DNA of 7,482 bases, taken from JAWLHA01 sp041690535. Its GTDB lineage: Bacteria; Pseudomonadota; Gammaproteobacteria; Thiohalomonadales; Thiohalomonadaceae. Where the stretch lies: positions 1 to 7,482 of the forward strand of contig JAWLHA010000116.1 of NCBI GenBank assembly GCA_041690535.1, written 5' to 3'. The notes under the pieces are model-generated. The model saw nothing but the letters and a program-made list of their open reading frames with translations. It was not told the origin of the DNA and ran no database searches. Of this stretch, positions 1 to 6,600 are shown piece by piece; position 1 is the stretch's first letter; every line of letters begins with the position of its first letter. Position numbers and translations under genes: made by a program.

Positions 1-99
1 AGCGCAGCGCATCCACCGTGCGGCGTCGAATTGGTGGATGCGCTGCGCTTATCCACCCTACATGTTGGGCGCGTCGGATTTATCTGTTCGGTGCTCTAG
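1..99 (-). mobile_element. CTAG-ended palindromic MITE, partial copy at the window edge
   Basis: Read on the minus strand from the terminal CTAG (96-99), this stretch matches the complete element at 3829-4013 base for base, apart from one difference at position 83 (about 98 of 99 bases). It contains the inverted arms AGCGCAGCGCATCCACC (1-17) and their complement (32-48), separated by a 14-base loop. The other end lies outside the window. No coding capacity is visible, so it would be a non-autonomous element. Its orientation is opposite to the complete copy, so the two bracket the acetyltransferase/deacetylase pair as inverted repeats. The TAG stop codon of the acetyltransferase gene lies in its terminal CTAG. 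Confidence 0.75.
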
Positions 100-2777
100 A
101 ACAACCGCTTGGAGACGTGTTTCAGATTCGGATCGTCCGGGTGGGTCACGACGGTGAAGCTCAGTGATTTGGCGAGGTTGAGCATCTCGTAGTTGTTGGA
201 GAGGACGTCCCCCTCGATCACCAACAGGCTGCGGCTGCGCGCCGAGTCCAACAGCGCATCCATGAGCTTGTGGGCTATGCCCTTGTGCTGCCAGGCGTCG
301 GCGATGACGATGGCGAACTCACAGCTCCGCCCGTCGGGATTGATCACGTAACGCCCCACGCCGATCTGCTTCTCATTGCCGTCCTCCGGAACCACCGCGA
401 TGTAGGCCATCTCCCGGTCGTAGTCGATCTGGGTGAAGCGCGCCAGCATGGAGGGGGTCAGCTCCTCCAGCGCCTGCATGAAACGCAGGTACTTGGTGCG
501 CTCGGAGAGCCCGCGCACGAAGGCCTGCTCAATCTCCGCATCCTCCGGCCGGATCGGGCGGATGGTCACGTTGGTGCCGTCCGGCATCTGCCACTCCGAG
601 ATCTGGTGGACAGGGTACGGGTGAATGGCCATGTGGCTGTAGCGTTGCGCCGTGGGGGTATAGAAATCCACGATCACCCGGGCGTCGGCCGCCACCGCCC
701 CGCTCTCGTCCACAATCAGGGGGTTGATGTCCAGCTCCTTGATCCAGGGGAGCTCGCAGGCCATCTCCGAGACCCGCAGCAGCACGCTCTCCAGCGCGGC
801 CATGTCCGCGGGCGGCATGTGGCGGAACGCCCCCAGCAACTTCGCGGCCTTGGTCCGCTGAATGAGGTCGCGCGCGAGCCAGCGGTTCAGGGGCGGCAGG
901 GAGACGGCACGGTCGCCCATCACCTCCACCGAGGTGCCGCCCGAGCCGAAGGTGATCACCGGGCCGAAGACCGGGTCGGTGATCACGCCCACCAACAACT
1001 CCCGCCCGTTGGAGCGTTGCAGCATGGGCTCGATGGTGACCCCGTCGATGCGGGCGTTGGGGCGGCGCTTGCGCACCTCGTTTACCAGGTCGTTATAGGC
1101 GCTGCGCACCCCCTGGGGGGTGTTGACCCCCAGGCGCACCCCGCCGGCATCGCTCTTGTGGGTGATGTCCGGGGAGTTGATCTTCAGTGCCACCGGCAGG
1201 CCGATGGATTCGGCCTGGACCAGTGCCTCATTGGCCGAGCGCACCACCGTGGCCCGCGCGGTGGGGATGCGGAAGGCCCCGAGGATAGCCTTGGATTCGG
1301 TCTCGCTCAGCACCTTGCGCCCCTCCGCCAGGGCACCCTCGATGATCATCAACGCCCCATCCACGTCGGGCGGCGCGCTCTTGGAGGTAGGCCCCGGCGT
1401 CTGCAGCAGGAGCTGCTGGTTGCGGTAGTGGGTGGTGAGATAGGAGAAGGCCTCCACGGCCGCCTCCGGCGTGCTGAAGCTCGGCAGACCGGCCTCACGC
1501 AGCAGCCGCCGCCCCTCCCCCACCTGGATCTCCCCCATCCAGCAGGTGAGCACCGGCTTGCGCGCCTTTTTCGCCACTTCGACCACCTGTTGGGCCACGG
1601 CCAGGGGCGCGGTCATCGCCTGGGGGGTGAGGATCACCAGCGCTCCGTCGACGTTGCGATCCTTCAGGCAGGCCGCCAGGGCCTGGGAGTAACGCTCTGG
1701 CGTGGCATCGCCTATCACGTCCACCGGATTGCCGTGGGACCAGGTGGAGGGCAGCACCTCGTCCAGGCGCTTCATGGCCTCGTCGCCCAGCTCGGCCAGG
1801 GGGATCCCGAGGTCGGCGGCCTTGTCGGTGGCCATCACCCCCGGGCCACCGCCGTTGGTGATGATGGCGAGGCGCTCTCCTTCAGTACGAAAGCGCGAGG
1901 TGAGGGTGGTGGCGGCGGCAAACAGGTTGCCGATCCGCATGCCCCGCACCACCCCGGCACGGTGCAGGGCCGCCTCGAAGACATCATCGGATCCCACCAG
2001 TGCCCCGGTGTGAGACATGGCTGCCTTCTCCCCCGCCGCATGCCGTCCAACCTTGAGGGTGATCACCGGCTTGGCGCGGGCGGCCATGCGGATGCTGCTC
2101 ATGAACGAGCGGGCGTTGTGGATCCCTTCGATATACAGAAGAATGCTGTCGGTCTCGGAGTCGTTGACCAGGTAGTCGAGGATCTCGCCGAAATCGAGGT
2201 CGGCCCCGATCCCGGTGGAGACCACCGTGGAGAAGCCGATGCCGTTGGCCGCCGCCCAGTCGAGAATGGCCGTACAAAGCGCCCCCGACTGGGAGACCAG
2301 CGCCACCCGCCCTGCCAGGGCCCCACCCTTGGCGAAGGTGACGTTGAGGCCCCGCTTGGGGCGGATGATGCCCAGGCAGTTGGGTCCCATGAAGCGCAGG
2401 CCGTAACGGCGCGCATTCTCCACCACGGCCTGCTCCAGCTTGCGTCCTTGGGGCCCCACTTCGCGAAATCCCGCCGAAATGATCACCGCATGCAGCACGC
2501 CATGCTCCCCGCAGGCTTCAATGATCCCGGGCACGGTGGCGGCGGGGGTGGTGATCACGGCGAGGTCCACCGGCTTGTTCAAGGCCGCGAGCGAAGGGTA
2601 GGCCTTCTGCCCCTGCACTGTCTCGCGCTGGGGATTTATCGGATACACTTCCCCTTTGAAGCCGCTCTCCAGCATATTCTTGAAGACAAGCGCGCCGACC
2701 GCATCGGGGCGCTCGCTGGCCCCGAACACAGCAACCGAAGAGGGCTCGAACATTTTCGTGAGGTAATGCTTCGCCAT
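96..2777 (-). CDS. Pat/PatZ-type protein: ADP-forming acyl-CoA synthetase fused to GNAT lysine acetyltransferase
   Basis: An 893-residue protein of the Pat (YfiQ/PatZ/Pka) architecture. Residues about 8-450 form the CoA-binding and succinyl-CoA-synthetase-like alpha part (AVFGAS at 16-21, GPNCLG at 131-136, SQSGAL at 162-167). Residues about 480-705 form the ATP-grasp beta part (THKSDAGG at 539-546, FGSGG at 610-614, ELDINPL at 681-687). Residues about 735-885 form the GNAT domain with acetyl-CoA loop QHKGIA (830-835); E820 in CEFAIVI is the likely general base. Family members acetylate lysines of cytosolic enzymes, classically acetyl-CoA synthetase, shutting it off. The SHTGAL motif keeps the phosphohistidine position (H256) that, as I recall, Salmonella and E. 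coli Pat have lost, so acyl-CoA synthetase activity may survive. The start at 2777 is chosen because GAGG lies 7 nt upstream and family homology begins at once; an in-frame ATG at 2855 would overrun the divergent promoter. It diverges from the HDAC-family gene. Its stop lies in a MITE end. Domain call is firm; physiological substrate is inference. Confidence 0.93.
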   Translation of the reverse strand: MAKHYLTKMFEPSSVAVFGASERPDAVGALVFKNMLESGFKGEVYPINPQRETVQGQKAYPSLAALNKPVDLAVITTPAATVPGIIEACGEHGVLHAVIISAGFREVGPQGRKLEQAVVENARRYGLRFMGPNCLGIIRPKRGLNVTFAKGGALAGRVALVSQSGALCTAILDWAAANGIGFSTVVSTGIGADLDFGEILDYLVNDSETDSILLYIEGIHNARSFMSSIRMAARAKPVITLKVGRHAAGEKAAMSHTGALVGSDDVFEAALHRAGVVRGMRIGNLFAAATTLTSRFRTEGERLAIITNGGGPGVMATDKAADLGIPLAELGDEAMKRLDEVLPSTWSHGNPVDVIGDATPERYSQALAACLKDRNVDGALVILTPQAMTAPLAVAQQVVEVAKKARKPVLTCWMGEIQVGEGRRLLREAGLPSFSTPEAAVEAFSYLTTHYRNQQLLLQTPGPTSKSAPPDVDGALMIIEGALAEGRKVLSETESKAILGAFRIPTARATVVRSANEALVQAESIGLPVALKINSPDITHKSDAGGVRLGVNTPQGVRSAYNDLVNEVRKRRPNARIDGVTIEPMLQRSNGRELLVGVITDPVFGPVITFGSGGTSVEVMGDRAVSLPPLNRWLARDLIQRTKAAKLLGAFRHMPPADMAALESVLLRVSEMACELPWIKELDINPLIVDESGAVAADARVIVDFYTPTAQRYSHMAIHPYPVHQISEWQMPDGTNVTIRPIRPEDAEIEQAFVRGLSERTKYLRFMQALEELTPSMLARFTQIDYDREMAYIAVVPEDGNEKQIGVGRYVINPDGRSCEFAIVIADAWQHKGIAHKLMDALLDSARSRSLLVIEGDVLSNNYEMLNLAKSLSFTVVTHPDDPNLKHVSKRLF

Positions 2778-2875
2778 GGCTCTGCCTCGTCCCTGCGAGT
2801 TCTTGTTGATCCCGGGTTTAGGGCGTGCACAGCTGTGTCCGGACGTCGCACCCAATAGCCTAGCAGGAGCCCGCC
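2778..2875. promoter_or_regulatory. Divergent promoter region between acetyltransferase and deacetylase genes
   Basis: This 98-bp gap must hold the promoters of both divergent genes. A perfect 10-bp palindrome, CACAGCTGTG, lies at 2828-2837, 50 bp from the acetyltransferase start and 38 bp from the deacetylase start. It is a possible operator serving both genes, though a 10-bp palindrome can arise by chance. AGGAG at 2865-2869 is the ribosome binding site of the deacetylase, 6 nt before its ATG. I see no convincing sigma-70 -35/-10 pair on either strand. Confidence 0.4.
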
Positions 2876-3832
2876 ATGCCCACCGCGTACATCAGCCATC
2901 CAGTGTTCCTCAAGCACCAGATGGAGCCGTTTCACCCCGAACAGCCCCAGCGCCTGCAGGCCATTGAAGATGCCCTGATCGCCCAAGGGCTGATGGACTG
3001 GCTACGCTACTACGAGGCCCCACGCGCCACCGAGGCGCAGCTGCTGAGAGTGCACAGCCGCGAGTACCTGGGATCGCTCGCGGAACTCTCCCCCGAACAG
3101 GGGCTGGTGCACCTGGACGGCGACACCGCCCTGAACCCCTATACGCTGGAGGCCGCCTGGCATGCCGCCGGCGCGGTGGTGCTGGCCACGGACCTGGTCA
3201 TGACCCGGGAGGTCGATACCGCCTTTTGCGCCATCCGCCCCCCCGGTCACCACGCCGAACGGGCCAAGGCCATGGGATTCTGTTTCTTCAACAATGTGGC
3301 CGTGGGCGTGGCCCATGCCCTGGAACAGCATGGGCTGCAGCGGGTGGCGATCGTCGATTTCGATGTCCACCACGGCAACGGGACGGAGAAGATCTTCCGA
3401 GAGGATCCGCGGGTCCTGCTGTGCTCTACCTATCAGCACCCCTTCTACCCCTACACCGAGGTGGATTTCAGCCAGCCCAATGTCATTCACGCCCCGCTGG
3501 ATGCCGGAAGCGGGAGCGCCGAATTTCGCCAGGCAGTCCTGGAGCGGTGGATGCCCGCCCTCCAGGCCTTCAAGCCCCAGTTCATCTTCGTCTCGGCCGG
3601 TTTTGACGGCCACGTGGAGGATGACATGGGCCAGCTCAACCTGATGGATGCGGATTACGCCTGGGTGACCTCCGAGGTGATGGAGGTCGCCGGGAAGTAC
3701 GCCGAGGGCCGAGTCGTCTCGGCGCTGGAGGGAGGGTACGAGCTGAACGCGCTCGGGCGGAGCGTGCAGATGCACATTCGGGGGCTCATGGGGGTGCAGC
3801 AGAACAACTGGCGCGGCAAGCCTTACGCCTAG
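2876..3832 (+). CDS. Class II histone deacetylase-like zinc deacetylase
   Basis: A 318-residue protein of the arginase/deacetylase fold (HDAC, AcuC, acetylpolyamine amidohydrolase superfamily). It should hydrolyse acetyl groups from lysine or polyamines in the cytoplasm; it has no signal peptide or membrane segment. Visible motifs: RPPGHHAERAKAMGFCFFNN (121-140) with the catalytic His pair H125-H126; DFDVHHGNGT (161-170) giving zinc ligands D163 and H165; SAGFDGH (240-246) giving the third ligand D244; and EGGY (285-288) with transition-state tyrosine Y288. All catalytic positions are therefore intact and the length is normal for bacterial members. The ATG has AGGAG 6 nt upstream. It diverges from a Pat-type acetyltransferase, so it is a good candidate for reversing that enzyme's modifications, as AcuC does in the Bacillus acu operon. 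Its TAG stop lies in the terminal CTAG of a MITE. An acetylpolyamine amidohydrolase role is the main alternative. Confidence 0.93.
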   Translation: MPTAYISHPVFLKHQMEPFHPEQPQRLQAIEDALIAQGLMDWLRYYEAPRATEAQLLRVHSREYLGSLAELSPEQGLVHLDGDTALNPYTLEAAWHAAGAVVLATDLVMTREVDTAFCAIRPPGHHAERAKAMGFCFFNNVAVGVAHALEQHGLQRVAIVDFDVHHGNGTEKIFREDPRVLLCSTYQHPFYPYTEVDFSQPNVIHAPLDAGSGSAEFRQAVLERWMPALQAFKPQFIFVSAGFDGHVEDDMGQLNLMDADYAWVTSEVMEVAGKYAEGRVVSALEGGYELNALGRSVQMHIRGLMGVQQNNWRGKPYA

Positions 3833-4013
3833 AGCACCGAACAGGTAAATCCGACGCGCCCAACATGTAGGGTGGATAAGCGCAGCGCATCCACCAATTC
3901 GACGCCGCACGGTGGATGCGCTGCGCTTATCCACCCTCGGTTTGCTCCCCGCCACCTGCGGCGCAATCTGGCTGCGATTGGCGATTGTTCCGTTTACCTG
4001 TTCGGTGCTCTAG
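3829..4013 (+). mobile_element. Complete CTAG-flanked palindromic MITE between convergent genes
   Basis: A 185-bp non-coding element. CTAG occurs at 3829-3832 and again at 4010-4013. Just inside are perfect terminal inverted repeats of 17 bp (AGCACCGAACAGGTAAA at 3833-3849 and its complement at 3993-4009). The interior holds a long hairpin (3869-3937) and a unique arm (3938-3992) that is related to the repeat at 7411-7482. CTAG is the likely 4-bp target duplication, because the other copy (1-99) shares CTAG but not the bases outside it. The element carries no gene; the transposase that moved it is not in the window. It supplies or overlaps the stop codons of both flanking convergent genes. 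Confidence 0.8.
3869..3937. repeat. Long perfect inverted repeat (27-bp arms, 15-base loop) inside the MITE
   Basis: The arms 3869-3895 and 3911-3937 are exact complements and flank a 15-base spacer at 3896-3910. The arm contains the dispersed core GGTGGATAAGCGCAGCGC. In RNA or as a DNA cruciform this would be a very stable stem. Because it lies between two convergent genes, transcripts from both sides would carry it at their 3' ends, so it may limit read-through or protect 3' ends. It has no U-tract, so it is not a classical intrinsic terminator. Confidence 0.8.
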
Positions 4014-5008
4014 GCCTGCCCTTGCCAGCGTCCGTCCCGCAGAGCGGTCGCCTCCAACGGGACATGGAAGTAATGCAGGCTGAAGAGACGATCGGGGTCC
4101 TGCCACACTCTCAGGGGGACCAGACCGGCACTCCGGCCGAGTAACTTGAATTCCCCGACGGTGTATTTGTACGAGTTCTCGGTGTGAATGCTCTCTTCCG
4201 GGGCGAAGGCAATCCGGGTCCCGCCGATCTCCACCTGCTGTTCGCCGGCGCTGACCAGATGCATCTCGACCCGACCGAACTTCTGGTTGTAAAACGCGTG
4301 GTGACGGAACCGTGAGACGTCGAAGTCTGCCGCCAGTTCCCGGTTGAGGCGGGTCAGCATGTTCAGGTTGAACGCTGCGGTGATCCCTTGGGCGTCGTTG
4401 TAGGCCGCATGGAGCATCCCAAGCGATTTCTTGCAATCCACGCCCACCAACAACCCGCCGCCACCGCCGGCGAGCCCCGCCAGCCGCCTTAACAGCCTGC
4501 TGGCCCGGTCGGGTTCCAGATTGCCGATGGTGGACCCCGGAAAGAAGACCACGCGCCGCCCTCCCCCGCCGAACTCACCCGAGGCGGGGAGCGCATTGAA
4601 ATCGGCGCAAGCCGGCCGAACCTCCAGCCAGCGGAAATCCGCCCGCAGCTCATCTGCCGCCTTGAAGAGATGCTCGGCGCAGATGTCGATGGGCACGTAG
4701 GCCGCCGGCCGAAGCGCCGGCAACAGCAGCCGCACCTTGCGGCTGCTGCCGCTGCCCGGCTCGATGAGAACACACCCCTTGCCCACCAGCCCGGCGATCT
4801 CGGCCGCGTACTGGCGCAGAATGGCGCATTCGGTGCGGGTTACGTAGTACTCCGGCAATTCACAGATGGCATCGAACAGCTCCGAACCCCGCGCATCGTA
4901 GAACAGTCTGGGCGAGAGCCGTTTGGGCCGCTGCGTCAGCCCGTCGATCACCTCCTCCCGCAACGGGGAGACAAACCCATCCACCACGTCCTTGGCCAGT
5001 AGGCTCAT
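4010..5008 (-). CDS. egtD: EgtD, L-histidine N-alpha-methyltransferase (ergothioneine biosynthesis)
   Basis: A 332-residue SAM-dependent methyltransferase that trimethylates the alpha-amino group of L-histidine to give hercynine, the first step of ergothioneine synthesis. Family motifs in order: LPEYYVTRTE (51-60, substrate-side tyrosines); SAM-binding EPGSGSSRK (83-91); VPID (105-108); FFPGSTIGNLEP (155-166), whose N163 should contact histidine; D191; YNDAQGIT (203-210), whose Y203 matches the substrate tyrosine of the mycobacterial enzyme; and TENSYKY (276-282), whose E277 and S279 match the residues that hold the amino group. Length is typical. The ATG at 5008 has GGAG 5 nt upstream and lies 2 nt after the egtB stop, so the genes are probably cotranscribed and translationally coupled. 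The stop codon lies in the CTAG end of the MITE. Correspondence with mycobacterial residues is by motif from memory. Confidence 0.95.
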   Translation of the reverse strand: MSLLAKDVVDGFVSPLREEVIDGLTQRPKRLSPRLFYDARGSELFDAICELPEYYVTRTECAILRQYAAEIAGLVGKGCVLIEPGSGSSRKVRLLLPALRPAAYVPIDICAEHLFKAADELRADFRWLEVRPACADFNALPASGEFGGGGRRVVFFPGSTIGNLEPDRASRLLRRLAGLAGGGGGLLVGVDCKKSLGMLHAAYNDAQGITAAFNLNMLTRLNRELAADFDVSRFRHHAFYNQKFGRVEMHLVSAGEQQVEIGGTRIAFAPEESIHTENSYKYTVGEFKLLGRSAGLVPLRVWQDPDRLFSLHYFHVPLEATALRDGRWQGQA

Positions 5009-5010
5009 GG

Positions 5011-6294
5011 TCACTCCGCAAGGCGAAATCCGGAAAACTGCCAACGATCGACGGGATAGAAGAAGTTGCGATAACTGGGCCGGATGTGCCCTGGCGGCGT
5101 CACACATGAGCCTCCGCGCAAGACCATTTGCCCGATCATGAACTTGCCGTTGTATTCGCCAAACGCATCGGCGGTGCGTTGATAACCCGGGTAGGCCACG
5201 TAGGGACTTTGGGTCCACTCCCATACATCCCCAAACAGCTGCGTCAGTCTCCCCGCCGGTGCCCGGCGCGGGTGCAGCGCGCCGCTCTCCAACAGATTGC
5301 CCACTGGCGGATGACCTGCAGCGGCCACCTCCCACTCCTCTTCGCGAGGCAACCGCTTCCCTGCCCAGCGGGCATAGGCGTCCGCCTCGAACCAGCTGAC
5401 GTGGCACACCGGCGCTGCAGGATCGACAGGGCATAGCCCTCCGAGGGTCATCTGCCACCACTGCCCGTCCCGCCGCTGCCAGTAGCCCGGCGCGGCCCAC
5501 CCCCCCCTCTTCACCGCCGCCCAGCCATCGGAGAGCCACAGGGTGGGGCACCCGTACCCCCCCTCCTCCATGAAGGTCAGGAACTCACCATTGGTCACGC
5601 ACCGGGAGGCAAGCCGGTAAGGCTCCAACAGCACCCGGTGGCGGGGCCCTTCGTTGTCGAAACCAAACCCCTCCCCGCTGTGCCCGACTGCCGCGTTGCC
5701 GCCGGGGAATTCGCTCCACCCGAGGGTCGGCGCCTCCCCTCCTCCCTGTGGCGCCGCGGGGCGATAGGCGGGCTGCAGAGGATTGACGGCGAAGTTGTGC
5801 TTGATGTCCGTGAGCAGGAGTTCCTGGTGCTGCTGTTCATGCTGAAGCCCAAGTTCCAGGCGAGCGTGAACCTCTGCCCAGTGGGCCTCCCCCACCCGCT
5901 CGAGCAGAGCGACCATGGCCGCATCGACGTGGGCCCGATAGTGGTGCACTTCGTCCACGGTAGGGCGCGAGAGCAGGCCGCGTTGGGCGCGGGGAAATTG
6001 GGGACCGACCGAATCATAATAGGAGTTGAAAAGGAAGCCGTAACTGGGGTGCAGCGGGCGATAGCCCGGGTGAAACGGCTGCAGAATGAAGGTCTCGAAA
6101 AACCAGCTGGTATGCGCCAAATGCCACTTCGGCGGACTCACTTCGGTCCGGCTCTGCACCACATGGTCTTCCACCGCCAGGGGCTGACAGATCGCCACGG
6201 TCTCCTGGCGAATGCGGTGATAGCCCACCAGGGCCCTTTCCCGCTCGCTAGAGTCTCCGACTTCCCCCCCGCCCAAGGCGCCCGCTCCGACCAC
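5011..6294 (-). CDS. egtB: EgtB, iron-dependent sulfoxide synthase (ergothioneine biosynthesis)
   Basis: A 427-residue protein with an N-terminal DinB-like helical domain and a C-terminal FGE-sulfatase domain (about 190-427). EgtB joins a thiol to hercynine with O2 at a non-heme iron. Likely iron ligands, numbered from the chosen start, are H61 in WHLAHT and H152 and H156 in HEQQHQE (152-158). The FGE part shows RWAGKRLPREEEWE, FGDVWEWTQSPY and RGGSC...HIRPSYRNFF (about 393-412). The pair Y92-Y93 in NSYYD matches the two active-site tyrosines I recall from the Chloracidobacterium enzyme, which uses free cysteine rather than gamma-glutamylcysteine. I chose GTG at 6294 because AGGAGG lies 5 nt upstream (6300-6305). 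An in-frame ATG at 6327 would add 11 residues but has no ribosome binding site. It is the promoter-proximal gene of an egtBD pair; egtA and egtC are not in the window. Confidence 0.93.
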   Translation of the reverse strand: MVGAGALGGGEVGDSSERERALVGYHRIRQETVAICQPLAVEDHVVQSRTEVSPPKWHLAHTSWFFETFILQPFHPGYRPLHPSYGFLFNSYYDSVGPQFPRAQRGLLSRPTVDEVHHYRAHVDAAMVALLERVGEAHWAEVHARLELGLQHEQQHQELLLTDIKHNFAVNPLQPAYRPAAPQGGGEAPTLGWSEFPGGNAAVGHSGEGFGFDNEGPRHRVLLEPYRLASRCVTNGEFLTFMEEGGYGCPTLWLSDGWAAVKRGGWAAPGYWQRRDGQWWQMTLGGLCPVDPAAPVCHVSWFEADAYARWAGKRLPREEEWEVAAAGHPPVGNLLESGALHPRRAPAGRLTQLFGDVWEWTQSPYVAYPGYQRTADAFGEYNGKFMIGQMVLRGGSCVTPPGHIRPSYRNFFYPVDRWQFSGFRLAE

Positions 6295-6299
6295 CGCCA

Positions 6300-6305
6300 C
6301 CTCCT
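6300..6305 (-). promoter_or_regulatory. Ribosome binding site deciding the egtB start
   Basis: On the minus strand this reads AGGAGG, a full Shine-Dalgarno match, 5 nt before the GTG at 6292-6294. The upstream in-frame ATG (6325-6327) is preceded by a pyrimidine-rich stretch without any such site. This favours the GTG as the true start. Confidence 0.6.
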
Positions 6306-6363
6306 GGTTCAGCTCCCCTCCAAGCATGGCAAGAAAGCCCGATTCGTCCAGTAACGCGTCGAC

Positions 6364-6600
6364 GTAACTACTCGCCCCCCGACTGCCTCCCGCTTATGCA
6401 AATAGTAAGATTCGGAAGCAGACTCAACGCACTCGATCCTCGCTACTTGTACTGTTCGTCATTCCCGCGAAGGCGGGAATCCATAAGGCACCCAGCCCAA
6501 TACCCTTGGCCCTCTGAAGTCCAGCACTGGATTCCCGCCCCCCGACTAAAGCTCTCGGGGGCAGGCTTCGCGGGAATGACGGATGGGGGTGAGTAGTTAC
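6364..6600. mobile_element. MITE with 16-bp TIRs and 8-bp target duplication, IS66-like ends
   Basis: The left end GTAACTACTCGCCCCC (6364-6379) and the complement of the right end (6585-6600) match at 15 of 16 bases. The octamer GCGTCGAC occurs directly outside both ends, at 6356-6363 and 6601-6608, which is what an 8-bp target duplication looks like. Ends beginning GTAA together with an 8-bp duplication are typical of the IS66 family. The element is 237 bp, has no gene and would need a transposase in trans. It sits in the divergent gap between egtB and the hsp20 gene; without it and one octamer the gap would be 181 bp. Family assignment is inference from the ends alone. Confidence 0.8.
6457..6581. 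repeat. Nested CGTCATTCCCGCG palindromic repeat inside the MITE
   Basis: CGTCATTCCCGCGAAG (6457-6472) is exactly complementary to 6566-6581, giving a 125-bp palindromic unit. Inside it are a second inverted pair (GGCGGGAATCCA at 6472-6483 with 6528-6539) and a short hairpin ATTCCCGC-GAAG-GCGGGAAT (6461-6480). This is the dispersed ATTCCCGCG repeat type found in many proteobacteria and in Neisseria (dRS3-like). It fills most of the right half of the surrounding MITE, so either it inserted there or it is part of the MITE's normal body. Confidence 0.7.

Noticed and set aside
270..2858. An 862-codon open frame on the plus strand opposite the acetyltransferase gene
   Set aside because: It lies antisense to a protein with full family motifs, and its translation is rich in Arg, Gly, His and Pro without recognisable domains. 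Long antisense frames are expected opposite GC-rich genes with strong codon bias.
3869..3937. Intrinsic Rho-independent terminator
   Set aside because: The stem is strong, but neither strand has the following U-run, and the structure is explained by the MITE body.
3002..3955. A 317-codon minus-strand open frame opposite the deacetylase gene, ending in the MITE
   Set aside because: It is antisense to a well-conserved enzyme, has no recognisable motif and begins within repeat DNA, so it is a shadow of the real gene.
5638..6354. A 238-codon plus-strand open frame opposite egtB
   Set aside because: It is an antisense shadow of egtB with no family motif.
6402..6427. Possible promoter for egtB inside the MITE (minus strand TTGAGT and TACTAT)
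   Set aside because: The spacing is only 14 bp and both boxes are weak, so it does not meet a reasonable standard for a sigma-70 promoter.
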